The notes beneath the pieces are model-generated. The model worked only from the letters and a program-made list of their open reading frames with translations, was not told where the DNA came from and did no database searches. From an uncultured Collinsella sp. (GTDB taxonomy: Bacteria > Actinomycetota > Coriobacteriia > Coriobacteriales > Coriobacteriaceae): a stretch of 45,166 nt of DNA. Of the stretch, positions 31,634 to 40,358 are shown piece by piece. How positions within the stretch are numbered: position 1 is the stretch's first letter; the number at the start of each line of letters is the position of its first letter. The position numbers were made by a program, and so were the translations under genes. Location: positions 1 to 45,166 of the forward strand of contig UQMK01000018.1 of the NCBI GenBank assembly GCA_900542085.1, written 5' to 3'.

Positions 31634-32696
31634 GAGCACCGCTTTCCTTAACCGTCAGCGAGACCAGGCGGAATGCGATGGTGAGCACCGCCACGCCAAT
31701 CACGCCCGAAAGAATATACATCGCGGCCTGGCCGGCAAAGCCAAGGCCCTGCTCCTCGGAATAGGCCTGCAGATAATCGCCCGTGGGCAGGGCATCGGCA
31801 AAGGTCGGGGTATCGAGGCCGACCGAAGCCTGCAGGCTGTCGTCGCCAGCCTCCTGAACGGCGGTCGCGGCGCCCTCGGCGTCCCACTCACCCCAGGCGT
31901 CGCCCGTAGCCAGCAGGCCCAGCGGCGTGGCTACGACAAGCACGGCAACCAGGATGAGCGTAGGGACCAGCGAGGTCTTCTTGGCGGCAGCGCCCTCGGC
32001 AGCAAGCTTGCCATCGACGGCCTCGGGCCCGACGATAATGCTCGGCGCCGTCTTCTTAATGAAACCGTAAATCGCAGCCGTCGCCACGCCCTCGACCACA
32101 CCGGCAACCAGCATATGCGGGACCAACATGGCCGGAATAGCCACGGACAGCGGGAAGGGGCAGTACAGCGGGGCGCCCGAAGCGTTGGTGAAGAGCATCG
32201 GCTGAATACCGAACTCGACCGCCGCGCACAGGGCCGCCAGGCACAGGCCAACCCAGCCGCTCACGATGGCAGAAACCGAGGTGCCCCAGCTCTTGTCGTG
32301 CAGACGGCTGTTGAGCGCACGAAACACGATAGCAGCGACAAACGGCAGCACAAAGGCCATGTTAAAGCAGTTGGCGCCAAACGACAGAACGCCGCCGTCG
32401 CCAAATAGCAGCGCCTGCAGCGCTAGCGCGACCGAGACAGCGATAGCCGCGGCCTCGGGGCCCAGCAGCAGCGCGATGAGCGCGCCGCCGACGGCGTGAC
32501 CTGTGGTGCCGCCGGGCAGCGGCACGTTGAACATCATGAGCAAGAAGGAGAATGCGGCGCAGATGCCCAGGAACGCCATATGCTCGCGATCGAGCGTGGC
32601 GCGCACCTTCTTGATGCAGTGAACCCAAACGGGCACCATCGCCACCGCCATGACGGCATCGGTCTGCGGGGACAGATAATTATCTGGAATGTGCAT
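31611..32696 (-). CDS. nikM: ECF nickel/cobalt transporter, M subunit with fused N-like domain
   Basis: A 361-residue fused NikMN. The N-terminus MHIPDNYLSP supplies the conserved His2 used in metal binding after Met removal. The CbiM/NikM core contains NVPLPGGTTGHAVGG and FGDGGVLSFGANCFNMA. The C-terminal third (TPLGLLATGDAWGEWD and a last span IGVAVLTIAFRLVSL) corresponds to the NikN/PDGLE part. The upstream NikR-type operator argues for nickel over cobalt. No cobalamin riboswitch is visible. Confidence 0.92.
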   Translation of the reverse strand: MHIPDNYLSPQTDAVMAVAMVPVWVHCIKKVRATLDREHMAFLGICAAFSFLLMMFNVPLPGGTTGHAVGGALIALLLGPEAAAIAVSVALALQALLFGDGGVLSFGANCFNMAFVLPFVAAIVFRALNSRLHDKSWGTSVSAIVSGWVGLCLAALCAAVEFGIQPMLFTNASGAPLYCPFPLSVAIPAMLVPHMLVAGVVEGVATAAIYGFIKKTAPSIIVGPEAVDGKLAAEGAAAKKTSLVPTLILVAVLVVATPLGLLATGDAWGEWDAEGAATAVQEAGDDSLQASVGLDTPTFADALPTGDYLQAYSEEQGLGFAGQAAMYILSGVIGVAVLTIAFRLVSLTVKESGAHGNSRAA

Positions 32697-32753
32697 GTAC
32701 GCCTCCCGGTTGTCGGCGCACAGAATTGCAACGCCGCTTAAATCACCTTGACA

Positions 32754-32781
32754 GTGTTACGTATTGTCAAATTCGTAACAC
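32754..32781. promoter_or_regulatory. NikR-type operator of nikMQO
   Basis: GTGTTAC and GTAACAC are separated by exactly 14 bp. This matches the variant NikR signal GTGTTAC-N13/14-GTAACAC that I recall for Desulfovibrio. It lies 58 bp before the nikM start and just downstream of the promoter. A nikR gene is not in the window. Confidence 0.7.
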
Positions 32782-32791
32782 GACGCGGGCT

Positions 32792-32820
32792 ATCATAGCA
32801 AAACGGCGCACTGCCGACAA
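32792..32820 (-). promoter_or_regulatory. Promoter of nikMQO
   Basis: On the minus strand TTGTCG (32815-32820) and an extended -10 TGCTATGAT (TATGAT at 32792-32797) are 17 bp apart. The start site would fall at the upstream edge of the operator, so a bound NikR would block transcription. A second TTGACA lies inside the operator. Confidence 0.55.
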
Positions 32821-32942
32821 AGCAGCACGCCGTTATGTAATGCGCGTGTCATATATACAGGCTCAACGGTGCCTCATACCGAGCATAGCGGTCACGTAGG
32901 ACTCGGCGGCAGCCACCGCCGACCCATATCCCAGTGCAGGAC

Positions 32943-35396
32943 CTAGCCGCGGACCTCGCCGTTTACGCCCTTGCACACCTTGGTGACGATCTTCTGGTGC
33001 GCTTTTTCGACCTCTTCGCTGGTGAGCGTGTGGTCGTCGGAGCGATACGTAAGCGCAAAGGCCATGGACTTCTTGCCCGCTCCGATGCGGATGGGATCGC
33101 GGTAGACGTCGAACAGGCGCACGCCCTCGAGCAGCTTGCCGCCGGCGCTGGTAATGCGGCGCTCAAGGTCCTCGCAGGTCACGGAGTTATCGACCACGAT
33201 AGCAAGGTCGTGCTCAACGGCAGGGTACTGCGAGAACTCGCGGTAGTTCTCCTGGTTGCGGGCGCCCTTGATCAGCTTGTCCAAATCGAGCTCAAAGGCA
33301 ACGACGACCTCATCGATGCCCATCGCCTCGCGCGCCTCGGGGTGAATCTCGCCGACCCAGCCCAGCACGGTGCCGCCGGACAGAACCTCGGCCGCACGAC
33401 CCGGCTGCAGGAAGGCATAGCCCTCGCCCTCGACGGGACGGAAGCGAACCTTCTCGATGCGCAGCTGGGCGAGCAGCTCTTCGACAATGCCCTTGCCAAA
33501 GAAGAAACGCAGCTTGCGGTACTTCATGTTCCAAGACTGCTCGCTCCACTGGCCCGAGAGCACACCCGCCACGGACTTGGTCTCCCTGGGCAGGCTGGCG
33601 TTCTCGCGGCCGTGGAACAGGCTGCCGACCTCGTACAGGTGCACGTTGGGCGTGCCGTGAGCCTCGTTGTAGGCAACGGACTGCAGCAGGCCCGGCAACA
33701 GCGAGCGGCGCATCTCGGTCTGCTCGGCTACCAGCGGGTTCATGAGCACCACGGGGCAACCGCGGCCCTCGGTGGACATACCGATCTTCTCCAGGTCGCC
33801 CGGGGCGGCAAAGCCAAAGGTCGTGGTCTCGTTGAGGCCGCAGGCACGCAGGATCTCGCCGACCTTGCGGGTGAGCTTCTGCTCGCGGGTCAGACCGCCA
33901 ATGTGGTTCTTGGCAGCCGGGATGGTCGCCGTCACACGGCCCATGCCCCACAGGCGCAGGACCTCCTCGATCAGATCGATCTCGCGCGGCAGGTCGGGAC
34001 GGAAGCTCGGCGGGGTGACCATAAAGTCCTCGCCCTCGCGCTCGACGGTGCAGCCCAGACGGGTGAGCGAACGCTCGATAAAGTCGGGCTCGATGTCGGC
34101 GCCGCAGATGGCGTGCACGCGGGCCAGGCGCAGCTTGATGCTGTCGATGGTCTTGGGCGCGGGGAAAACGTCGACATAGCCGGGAGCGACCTCGCCGCCG
34201 GCGACCTCCTCGATGAGCGCGCACGTGACGTTGGCGACATCCACGCAGCCGGTCTCGTCGACCTGGCGCTCAAAGCGGATGGAAGCATCCGAGATCAGCG
34301 ACAGATCGCGGCTGGTGTGCGAGGTGCGACCGGCGTTGAAGCAGGCGCTCTCGACCATCACGTCGACGGTATCGTCCTCGATCTCGGAATCCATGCCGCC
34401 CATAACGCCGGCCAGCGCCACGGGGCGCTCGCCGTCGGTGATGAGGCCCATGCCGGCGTCGAGCGTGCGCTCCTCGCCGTCGAGGGTCGTAAACTTCTCG
34501 TCCTGTTGGGCGGCGCGAACCACCACGCGACGATGGCCATCGCGCTCGGCAAAGGTGTCCAGGTCAAAGGCGTGCAACGGCTGACCGGTGAGCATCATCA
34601 CATAGTTGGTGATGTCGACGATGTTATTGTGCGGGCGCACGCCCAGGGCGTTGAGGCGCTTGACCATCCAGTCGGGCGAGGGGCCGACCTTCACGTTGCG
34701 CACGATGCGGGCGACATAGCGGTCGCACAGGCCCTCGTCGGCAATCTCGACCGAAAGCTCGTCGTCGGTCGCGCGGCCGGTCTCGGCCTTGATGGCAGGC
34801 AGCTCAACATGGAAATCGCGGTCGAAGATGGCGCCGGTCTCGCGGGCCATGCCAATCATGGACAGGCAATCGGGACGGTTGGGCGTGATCTCGCAGTCGA
34901 GCACGGTGTCGCTCGAGCCCACGTACTCGGCAAACGGCATGCCGCAGGGCGTATCCTCGGGCAGGATCATGATGCCGGAGTGGTCGCCGCCCAGGCCGAG
35001 CTCGCGCGCGGAGCAGTTCATGCCCATGGACACGACGCCGCGAAGCTTGCTCTTCTTGATCTTGACGTCGCCGGGAAGCACTGCGCCGATCATCGCCGTG
35101 ACGATGTGGTCGCCGGCCTCAAAGTTCTGCGCGCCACAGACGATCTGCAGCGGAGCGGGGTTGCCGTCGGCGTCGAGATTCTTGTCACCCACGTCGACCG
35201 AGCACACATACATGTGGTCGCTATCGGGGTGCGGGGTCTTGGTGAGCACCTTGGCAGTCACCACGTGGTCGAAGGACTCGCCCACGGTGTCAATTGCCTC
35301 GACCTCGGTGCCGGTGCGGATATATTCGTCCGAAAGGGTCTTGGGATCCTCCGGAATATCGATCATGGTCTTGAGCCAGTCGTAAGAAACACGCAT
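32943..35396 (-). CDS. pheT: Phenylalanyl-tRNA synthetase, beta subunit
   Basis: An 817-residue partner of PheS in the alpha2-beta2 enzyme. Domains in order: EMAP-like tRNA-binding region (residues ~40-150, HMYVCSVDVGDKN), B3/B4 editing region, B5 (VFPAPKTIDSIKLR), a catalytic-like core and the C-terminal FDX-ACB domain (FSQYPAVEHDLAIVVD) that binds the anticodon. The ATG at 35396 has an AGGAGA upstream. It is 184 bp downstream of pheS, an unusually large gap holding a palindromic insert. Confidence 0.95.
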   Translation of the reverse strand: MRVSYDWLKTMIDIPEDPKTLSDEYIRTGTEVEAIDTVGESFDHVVTAKVLTKTPHPDSDHMYVCSVDVGDKNLDADGNPAPLQIVCGAQNFEAGDHIVTAMIGAVLPGDVKIKKSKLRGVVSMGMNCSARELGLGGDHSGIMILPEDTPCGMPFAEYVGSSDTVLDCEITPNRPDCLSMIGMARETGAIFDRDFHVELPAIKAETGRATDDELSVEIADEGLCDRYVARIVRNVKVGPSPDWMVKRLNALGVRPHNNIVDITNYVMMLTGQPLHAFDLDTFAERDGHRRVVVRAAQQDEKFTTLDGEERTLDAGMGLITDGERPVALAGVMGGMDSEIEDDTVDVMVESACFNAGRTSHTSRDLSLISDASIRFERQVDETGCVDVANVTCALIEEVAGGEVAPGYVDVFPAPKTIDSIKLRLARVHAICGADIEPDFIERSLTRLGCTVEREGEDFMVTPPSFRPDLPREIDLIEEVLRLWGMGRVTATIPAAKNHIGGLTREQKLTRKVGEILRACGLNETTTFGFAAPGDLEKIGMSTEGRGCPVVLMNPLVAEQTEMRRSLLPGLLQSVAYNEAHGTPNVHLYEVGSLFHGRENASLPRETKSVAGVLSGQWSEQSWNMKYRKLRFFFGKGIVEELLAQLRIEKVRFRPVEGEGYAFLQPGRAAEVLSGGTVLGWVGEIHPEAREAMGIDEVVVAFELDLDKLIKGARNQENYREFSQYPAVEHDLAIVVDNSVTCEDLERRITSAGGKLLEGVRLFDVYRDPIRIGAGKKSMAFALTYRSDDHTLTSEEVEKAHQKIVTKVCKGVNGEVRG

Positions 35397-35483
35397 CTAG
35401 CTCTCCTTTCATACTGAAAGCCTGCGAAGAGATGCAGGTGGAAACTTCATCTTTGTGAACATTCCTTACAAAGCGAGGGTTGT

Positions 35484-35568
35484 CCAAGTGCGGCAGATCG
35501 GCCCGAAAGAGGAGCGCCGCGTACTTTGGTACGCAAGCGACGAATGAGCGCCGAGGTGCCGTGCTTGG
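35484..35568. repeat. Palindromic insert between pheS and pheT
   Basis: CCAAGTGCGGCA (35484-35495) and TGCCGTGCTTGG (35557-35568) are inverted with two mismatches. Within them GCGTAC-TTTG-GTACGC (35519-35534) forms a 6-bp hairpin and GAGCGCC occurs twice in direct orientation. pheS and pheT are normally almost adjacent, so this looks like an inserted repeat or an intercistronic regulatory hairpin. Confidence 0.55.
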
Positions 35569-35580
35569 GCAAGCCGCAGC

Positions 35581-36657
35581 CTAGAACTGATTCAGGAAAC
35601 GCATATCGCCTGTCATCAACGTACGCAGGTCGGGCAGGTCGTAGCGCAGGGCCGCGACGCGCTCGGCGCCAATGCCAAAGGCGAAGCCGGTGTACTTCTC
35701 GGGATCGATGCCGCAGTTGATCAGGACGTTGGGGTCGACCATGCCGCAGCCCAAGATCTCGATCCAGCCGCTGTGCTTGCAGAAGTTGCAGCCCTTGCCG
35801 CCGCAGACGTGGCAGCTCACGTCCACCTCGCAGCTCGGCTCGGTGAAGGGGAAGAAGTGCGGGCGATAACGCGTCTTGCGGTCCTCGCCAAACATGCACT
35901 TAACAAAGTAGTCGAGCGTGCCCTTAAGATCGCCAAAGGTGATGCCCTCGTCGACGACCAGGCCCTCGATCTGGTTGAACTGCGGCAGGTGGCAGGCGTC
36001 GGCCGTGTCGGGACGGTAGACGGTGCCCGGGCAGATCATGTAGATGGGCGGCTTCTGCGACTCCATGGTGTGGATCTGCACGCCCGAGGTCTGGGTGCGC
36101 AGCAGCACGTCGGACTCACCGTGGGCGTGAGCCTCGGGGTGCGCGACGCTGCCGGGGTTGTTGTCGACCACGTAGAAGGTATCGCGGGCCGAGCGGCTCG
36201 GGTGATCCATGGGGGCATTGAGCGCGGTGAAGTTGTAGTAGGAGGTGTCGACCATGGGGCCGGACTCGACGGTGTAGCCGATGCCGCAGAAGATGTCCTC
36301 GGCCTCCTCGATGATCTGCTTGATCAGGTGCTGGTGACCGATCTGCGGACGGATACCCGGCAGCGTGATGTCGACGGCCTCGTGCTCGAGTGCGTGCTTG
36401 AGGGCGGCGGCCTTCATCTCGGTGGTGCGCTCGTCGAGCATGCCCTCGATCAGCTGGCGCATCTCGTTGGCGCGCTTGCCCATCACAGGACGATCCTCGG
36501 GGGCGAGCTTGCCCATCATGCGCATCAGGCCGGTGATGCGGCCTTTGCGGCCGAGCAGCTCAACGCGCGCGGCCTCGAGCTTGGCGGCGTCGTCGGCGCT
36601 TGCGACGAGCTCCTTGGCCTCTTCCTCGAGTTTGACCAGATCATCAATCAGACTCAT
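35581..36657 (-). CDS. pheS: Phenylalanyl-tRNA synthetase, alpha subunit
   Basis: The 358-residue catalytic subunit. The start MSLIDDLVKLEEEAKELV at 36657 has AAAGGGAAGA upstream; the frame runs further but into the T-box leader. An N-terminal coiled coil (about 1-85) binds the tRNA. The class II core has HPSRSARDTFYV (motif 2 area), QTSGVQIHTME, and the end FAFGIGAERVAALRYDLPDLR (motif 3). A Cys-rich CHVCGGKGCNFCKHSGW loop near residue 290 is found in many bacterial PheS. Regulated by a T-box. Confidence 0.96.
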   Translation of the reverse strand: MSLIDDLVKLEEEAKELVASADDAAKLEAARVELLGRKGRITGLMRMMGKLAPEDRPVMGKRANEMRQLIEGMLDERTTEMKAAALKHALEHEAVDITLPGIRPQIGHQHLIKQIIEEAEDIFCGIGYTVESGPMVDTSYYNFTALNAPMDHPSRSARDTFYVVDNNPGSVAHPEAHAHGESDVLLRTQTSGVQIHTMESQKPPIYMICPGTVYRPDTADACHLPQFNQIEGLVVDEGITFGDLKGTLDYFVKCMFGEDRKTRYRPHFFPFTEPSCEVDVSCHVCGGKGCNFCKHSGWIEILGCGMVDPNVLINCGIDPEKYTGFAFGIGAERVAALRYDLPDLRTLMTGDMRFLNQF

Positions 36658-36741
36658 GTCTTCCCTTTCGTCTCTCGCGCTCCCCGCTTGCCGAGGCGGC
36701 TGCCGCCGTCTGACATTGCGAAAACGCGGCCCGGTTCGGTA

Positions 36742-37036
36742 ACAAAAAAACCGTCCTCGGGCATGTGCATTGCCCAAGGACGGTTGAATTCCGCGGTACC
36801 ACCTTGTTTGACCCGACGGATGTCTGGCCCGCCGCGCCCACTCTTTGCCCCTTGTCGCGAGGCTCACGGCTTCCCTACTGGGGACATCGCCGCCGCTGGC
36901 CGCGCGCCCGTTGAGGTCGCTGCTCGGGAGTGAACGCTTGGCCCTTGTCACCGCAGGAAGGCTTGCAGCCCATGACCTTCCCTCTCTTGCCGGCGACGCG
37001 GCGGGCAAAACCCTCTCCGTCAACGCATTGGGTTAC
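36742..37036 (-). promoter_or_regulatory. T-box leader of pheST
   Basis: On the minus strand the T-box sequence AAGGTGGTACCGCGGAATT is at 36787-36805. It is followed by the terminator hairpin AACCGTCCTTGGGCA/TGCCCGAGGACGGTT (36749-36785) and TTTTTTTG. A TTCA triplet in the stem I region fits a UUC (Phe) specifier followed by the usual purine. A -10-like TATCCT lies at 37037-37042. Uncharged tRNA-Phe would stabilise the antiterminator and raise pheST expression. Confidence 0.9.
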
Positions 37037-37163
37037 AGGATACCACATTGTGTGAGCGTATCGCCGCGTTCCGTTTTGTTCGTGCTGGGTACAAGGCAGG
37101 TAGCTGTGCAAACTGGCCGTGCGCCCATCCGTGGCGCCCGGCTCGCGAGATCAAGGATATGGT

Positions 37164-38738
37164 ATGGGAAAGAAGCACGATAAGAAGGCCGAGCCCGCAG
37201 CGGGCAAGACGCCCAAAGGCATGAAGGTCGATAAGGCCGTCAAGAAGCTCCGCAAGCTCGAGGGCAAGCTGTGGACCCGCGAGTACCTGCTCAAGATTGC
37301 CGAGTTTGATGGCGCGACCATTGCCCCCGCCAACGGCGCCGCGGCCCGCGCCGATGCCATGGGCACCCTTGCCGGCGAGCATCATAAGCTCCTGACCAGC
37401 GAAAAGTCTGTCGAACTTGTGCGCTCGCTGGCACGCGAAACCGTCGCCGGCGGCAAGATCGACGACCCGCAGCTGCTCGACGAGATCCGCGTACTCGGCC
37501 GCGACCAGCGCGAAGCGAGCGTCATTCCCACCGAGGAGGCCGAGGCCTGGACCAGGCTCACCTGCGAGGCCGACGCCGTGTGGCACAAGGCCAAGACGGC
37601 CAATGACTGGGCGAGCTTTGAGCCCTATGTGGATAGAATCGTCGGCCAGCTTAAGCATCAGGCCGAGCTCATGGACCCCAAGCGCGACCCATACGATGTT
37701 TGGCTTGACCAGTACGAGCGCGGCCTTTCCGCCAAGAGCTTCGATGCGTTTTGCGATGAGGTCAAGGCTACGGTCGTGCCGCTCGTGCACGCCATCGGCG
37801 AGCGCGGCCAGCAGCCCGCTGCCGACTTTTTGCACGCCCGCGTGCCCGAGGCTGCCCAGCGTGCCATGAGCTTCGATCTTATGAAGCTCGTCGGCCTGGA
37901 CCTGAACGACACCACGCTTGCCTTTACCGAACACCCGTTTAGCGAGGGCTTTGCCGTGGGTGACGCGCGCATCGCGACGCACATCTATGAGGACGACTGC
38001 ATCTCCAACGTCTACAGCATCATCCACGAGGCCGGTCACACCATGTATGAGCTGGGCGTGAACCCCGCCTATGCGCGCACCTGCCTGGAGGGCGGCACCT
38101 CCATGGGCATCCACGAGAGCCAGAGCCGCTTCTTTGAGAACACCGTGGGTCGCAGCCGCGCCTTTATGGGACCGCTGCTCGAGGTGCTGCGCCGCCACGC
38201 GCCCGAGGTCTACGGCAACGTGGACGAGGACACGCTCTACCGCGCCGTGAACATCGCGCAGCCGTCGTTGATCCGCACCGAGGCCGACGAGCTCACTTAC
38301 CCGCTGCACGTTATGGTGCGCTACGAGATCGAGCGTATGCTGTTTGCCGGCGAGGCCACGGCCAAGGACATCCCCGCGCTTTGGAATCGCTTTATGAACG
38401 AGTACCTGGGCATTCCCGTTCCCGACGACACGCGCGGCTGCCTGCAGGATACACACTGGAGCGGCGGCTCGTTTGGCTACTTCCCCACGTATGCGCTGGG
38501 TAGCGCCTACGATGCCATGTTTGTGCCGGCCATGTGCCGCGACGGTGTCGACCTCAACGGCGCCTGTGCGAGCGGCGATCTGGCGCCCGTCCGCGCCTGG
38601 CTGGGCGAGCACATTTGGCAGTGGGGCCGTGCCAAAGACGCGCCGGAGCTCATCAAGGGCGCCTGCGGCATGGACTTTGACGCCCGCTACTACTGCAGCT
38701 ACCTGCAGGACAAGTTCACCACGCTGTACGCGCTGTAA
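37164..38738 (+). CDS. M32 family carboxypeptidase (Taq-type)
   Basis: A 524-residue cytosolic zinc metallo-carboxypeptidase. The active-site HEAGH lies near residue 288 (IIHEAGHTMYELGV), the third ligand region follows in MGIHESQSRFFENTVGRS, and GGSFGYFPTYALGS comes later; all are M32 marks. The N-terminal ~25 residues (MGKKHDKKAEPAAGKTPK) are a Lys-rich extension absent from most members. AAGGA lies upstream of the ATG. It is divergent from pheST and a single-gene unit. Confidence 0.93.
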   Translation: MGKKHDKKAEPAAGKTPKGMKVDKAVKKLRKLEGKLWTREYLLKIAEFDGATIAPANGAAARADAMGTLAGEHHKLLTSEKSVELVRSLARETVAGGKIDDPQLLDEIRVLGRDQREASVIPTEEAEAWTRLTCEADAVWHKAKTANDWASFEPYVDRIVGQLKHQAELMDPKRDPYDVWLDQYERGLSAKSFDAFCDEVKATVVPLVHAIGERGQQPAADFLHARVPEAAQRAMSFDLMKLVGLDLNDTTLAFTEHPFSEGFAVGDARIATHIYEDDCISNVYSIIHEAGHTMYELGVNPAYARTCLEGGTSMGIHESQSRFFENTVGRSRAFMGPLLEVLRRHAPEVYGNVDEDTLYRAVNIAQPSLIRTEADELTYPLHVMVRYEIERMLFAGEATAKDIPALWNRFMNEYLGIPVPDDTRGCLQDTHWSGGSFGYFPTYALGSAYDAMFVPAMCRDGVDLNGACASGDLAPVRAWLGEHIWQWGRAKDAPELIKGACGMDFDARYYCSYLQDKFTTLYAL

Positions 38739-38833
38739 GGATTGGCCAGCACGCCATCGCCAACGCCAACCATGTTGACGCCGATGTCTTGGCAAAGTCA
38801 GCGAAAACGGCCCCAAGCGAGCAAGGTGACGTG

Positions 38834-38868
38834 AAATGAAAGGGCGCTGACCTTCTGGTCGCGCCCTT
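38834..38868. terminator. Bidirectional terminator between M32 peptidase and glmM
   Basis: AAGGGCGCTGACC (38840-38852) pairs with GGTCGCGCCCTT (38857-38868), with one bulged T, around TTCT. On the minus strand TTTCATTTC follows. The plus-strand T-run is weak. It lies 101 bp after the M32 gene and 76 bp after glmM. Confidence 0.75.
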
Positions 38869-38916
38869 GAAATTGAACGTCAGATTGCCGCTTAGGGCCG
38901 TTTGCAGCGTCGAGCC

Positions 38917-38944
38917 GTTACGCGGTCTGGTAAAACCGCGTAAC
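38917..38944. other. Perfect 10-bp hairpin at the glmM stop codon
   Basis: GTTACGCGGT (38917-38926) and ACCGCGTAAC (38935-38944) form a perfect stem with an 8-nt loop. Its outer base is part of the glmM stop codon (38944-38946). There is no T-run, so it is probably an mRNA 3'-end stabiliser or a protein site. Confidence 0.6.
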
Positions 38945-40275
38945 TATAGAGCTTCCAGCGCCGCGGCGATGCGCTTCATGGCGACGTCGGCAGCTGCCTG
39001 GTCGGGAGCTTCGGCCAAAACGCGAATCACCGACTCGGTTCCACTCTTGCGCACCAGCACGCGGCCCTCGCCCGCCAGCGACGCCTCGGCCTCGGCGATG
39101 GCGGCTTGCACGCCCATGTTGCCCAGCGCGGCGTCTTTATCCGCCACGCGTACGGCAACCTGAGCCTGCGGCAGTAGCTTGCACGGAGCTGTGAGCTGCG
39201 AGAGCGTCTCGCGCTCGGCACGAATCACTTCCATCACGCGCAGCGAGGTCATAATGCCGTCGCCCGTGCGCTCGATATCACCAAAGATCGTGTGGCCCGT
39301 CTGCTCGCCGCCCAGGCTGTAGCCGCCCTCGCGCATCTTGGCATACACATGACGGTCGCCCACGCCGCTGGTCACGGCACTTAGACCGGCAAGCTCCAGC
39401 GACTTGACCAGGCCAAAGTTGCTGGCGATCGTCGGCACCACGGTACCGCCCGAAAGGCGACCGTGCTTGTTCAGGTACACGCCGCACACATACAGGATCT
39501 GGTCGCCGTCGACCACGCGACCACGCTCGTCCACGGCCAGGCAGCGGTCGGCATCGCCGTCGTAGGCAAAGCCAACGTCCAGGCCCTGCTCCACCACGTG
39601 GCGCTGCAGACGCTCCATATGCGTGGAGCCGCAGTCAACGTTGATGTTAAAACCATCGGGCGCGGCGTTAATCACGCGCACATCGGCACCCAGCGCGTCG
39701 AACACCGGCTTGGCCACCGAGGATGCCGAGCCGTTGGCGCAGTCGAGACCGATCTTGACGCCCTGCAGCGAAAAGTTCGCGCTCGCGATGAGCGAGGCGA
39801 TGTAGCGGTTGCGGCCCTGCATGTAGTCGACCGTGGCACCGATGTGGTTGCCCGTAGCCAGCGGCACCTCGCTCTTGCCATCGATATAGTCCTCGATGAG
39901 CTCCAACACGTCCTCGTCCATCTTAAAGCCGTCGCTGTTGACGAGCTTAATGCCGTTATCGCAAAACGGGTTGTGGCTCGCACTGATCATGATGCCGCAA
40001 TCGAAGCAGCCCTCCACGGTCTGATGTGCCACGCCCGGCGTCGGGATCACGTGCAGCATGTAGGCGTCCGCGCCGCTCGCGACCAAGCCGCTCACCAGCG
40101 CCGCCTCGAACATATAGCTCGAGCGACGCGTGTCCTTGCCCACGATCACGCGTGCCTTGGTCCCGCGGTTGGCGCCGTAATACCAGCCCACAAAGCGGCC
40201 GATCTTATAAGCGTGCTCTACCGTCAGCCCAACGTTGGCCTCGCCGCGAAATCCGTCGGTGCCAAAGTACTTCAT
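38944..40275 (-). CDS. glmM: Phosphoglucosamine mutase
   Basis: Converts glucosamine-6-phosphate to glucosamine-1-phosphate for UDP-GlcNAc and cell-wall synthesis. The 443-residue protein has FGTDGFRGEAN at the N-terminus, the phosphorylated Ser100 in ISASHNPF, the metal loop DGDADR and the late substrate-binding GGEQTGH. The C-terminal phosphate-binding loop reads VRKSGTESVIRV. Length is normal. It is downstream of the DUF4012 gene but separated by a terminator. Confidence 0.96.
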   Translation of the reverse strand: MKYFGTDGFRGEANVGLTVEHAYKIGRFVGWYYGANRGTKARVIVGKDTRRSSYMFEAALVSGLVASGADAYMLHVIPTPGVAHQTVEGCFDCGIMISASHNPFCDNGIKLVNSDGFKMDEDVLELIEDYIDGKSEVPLATGNHIGATVDYMQGRNRYIASLIASANFSLQGVKIGLDCANGSASSVAKPVFDALGADVRVINAAPDGFNINVDCGSTHMERLQRHVVEQGLDVGFAYDGDADRCLAVDERGRVVDGDQILYVCGVYLNKHGRLSGGTVVPTIASNFGLVKSLELAGLSAVTSGVGDRHVYAKMREGGYSLGGEQTGHTIFGDIERTGDGIMTSLRVMEVIRAERETLSQLTAPCKLLPQAQVAVRVADKDAALGNMGVQAAIAEAEASLAGEGRVLVRKSGTESVIRVLAEAPDQAAADVAMKRIAAALEAL

Positions 40276-40290
40276 GCGCTCTCCTTACAA

Positions 40291-40321
40291 AATAGGGGCG
40301 AACAGATTGCCCGTCCGCCCC
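40291..40321 (-). terminator. Terminator of the DUF4012 gene
   Basis: On the minus strand GGGGCGGAC and GTTCGCCCC form an imperfect stem, followed by TATTTTG. It lies between the DUF4012 stop and the glmM start. Confidence 0.7.
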
Positions 40322-40358
40322 AAAATTGTACTCGATTATCTGCGCTACCAGAAAAACC

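Noticed and set aside
32697..32942. Cobalamin riboswitch upstream of the ECF metal transporter
   Set aside because: No B12-box-like sequence and too little space. A NikR-type operator explains the control better.
32934..35417. An 827-codon plus-strand frame opposite pheT
   Set aside because: Exact antisense of a recognised synthetase with no family motif of its own. Shadow frame.
38917..38944. Intrinsic terminator of glmM
   Set aside because: Perfect stem but no T-run, and it overlaps the stop codon. The terminator at 38834-38868 is a better candidate.
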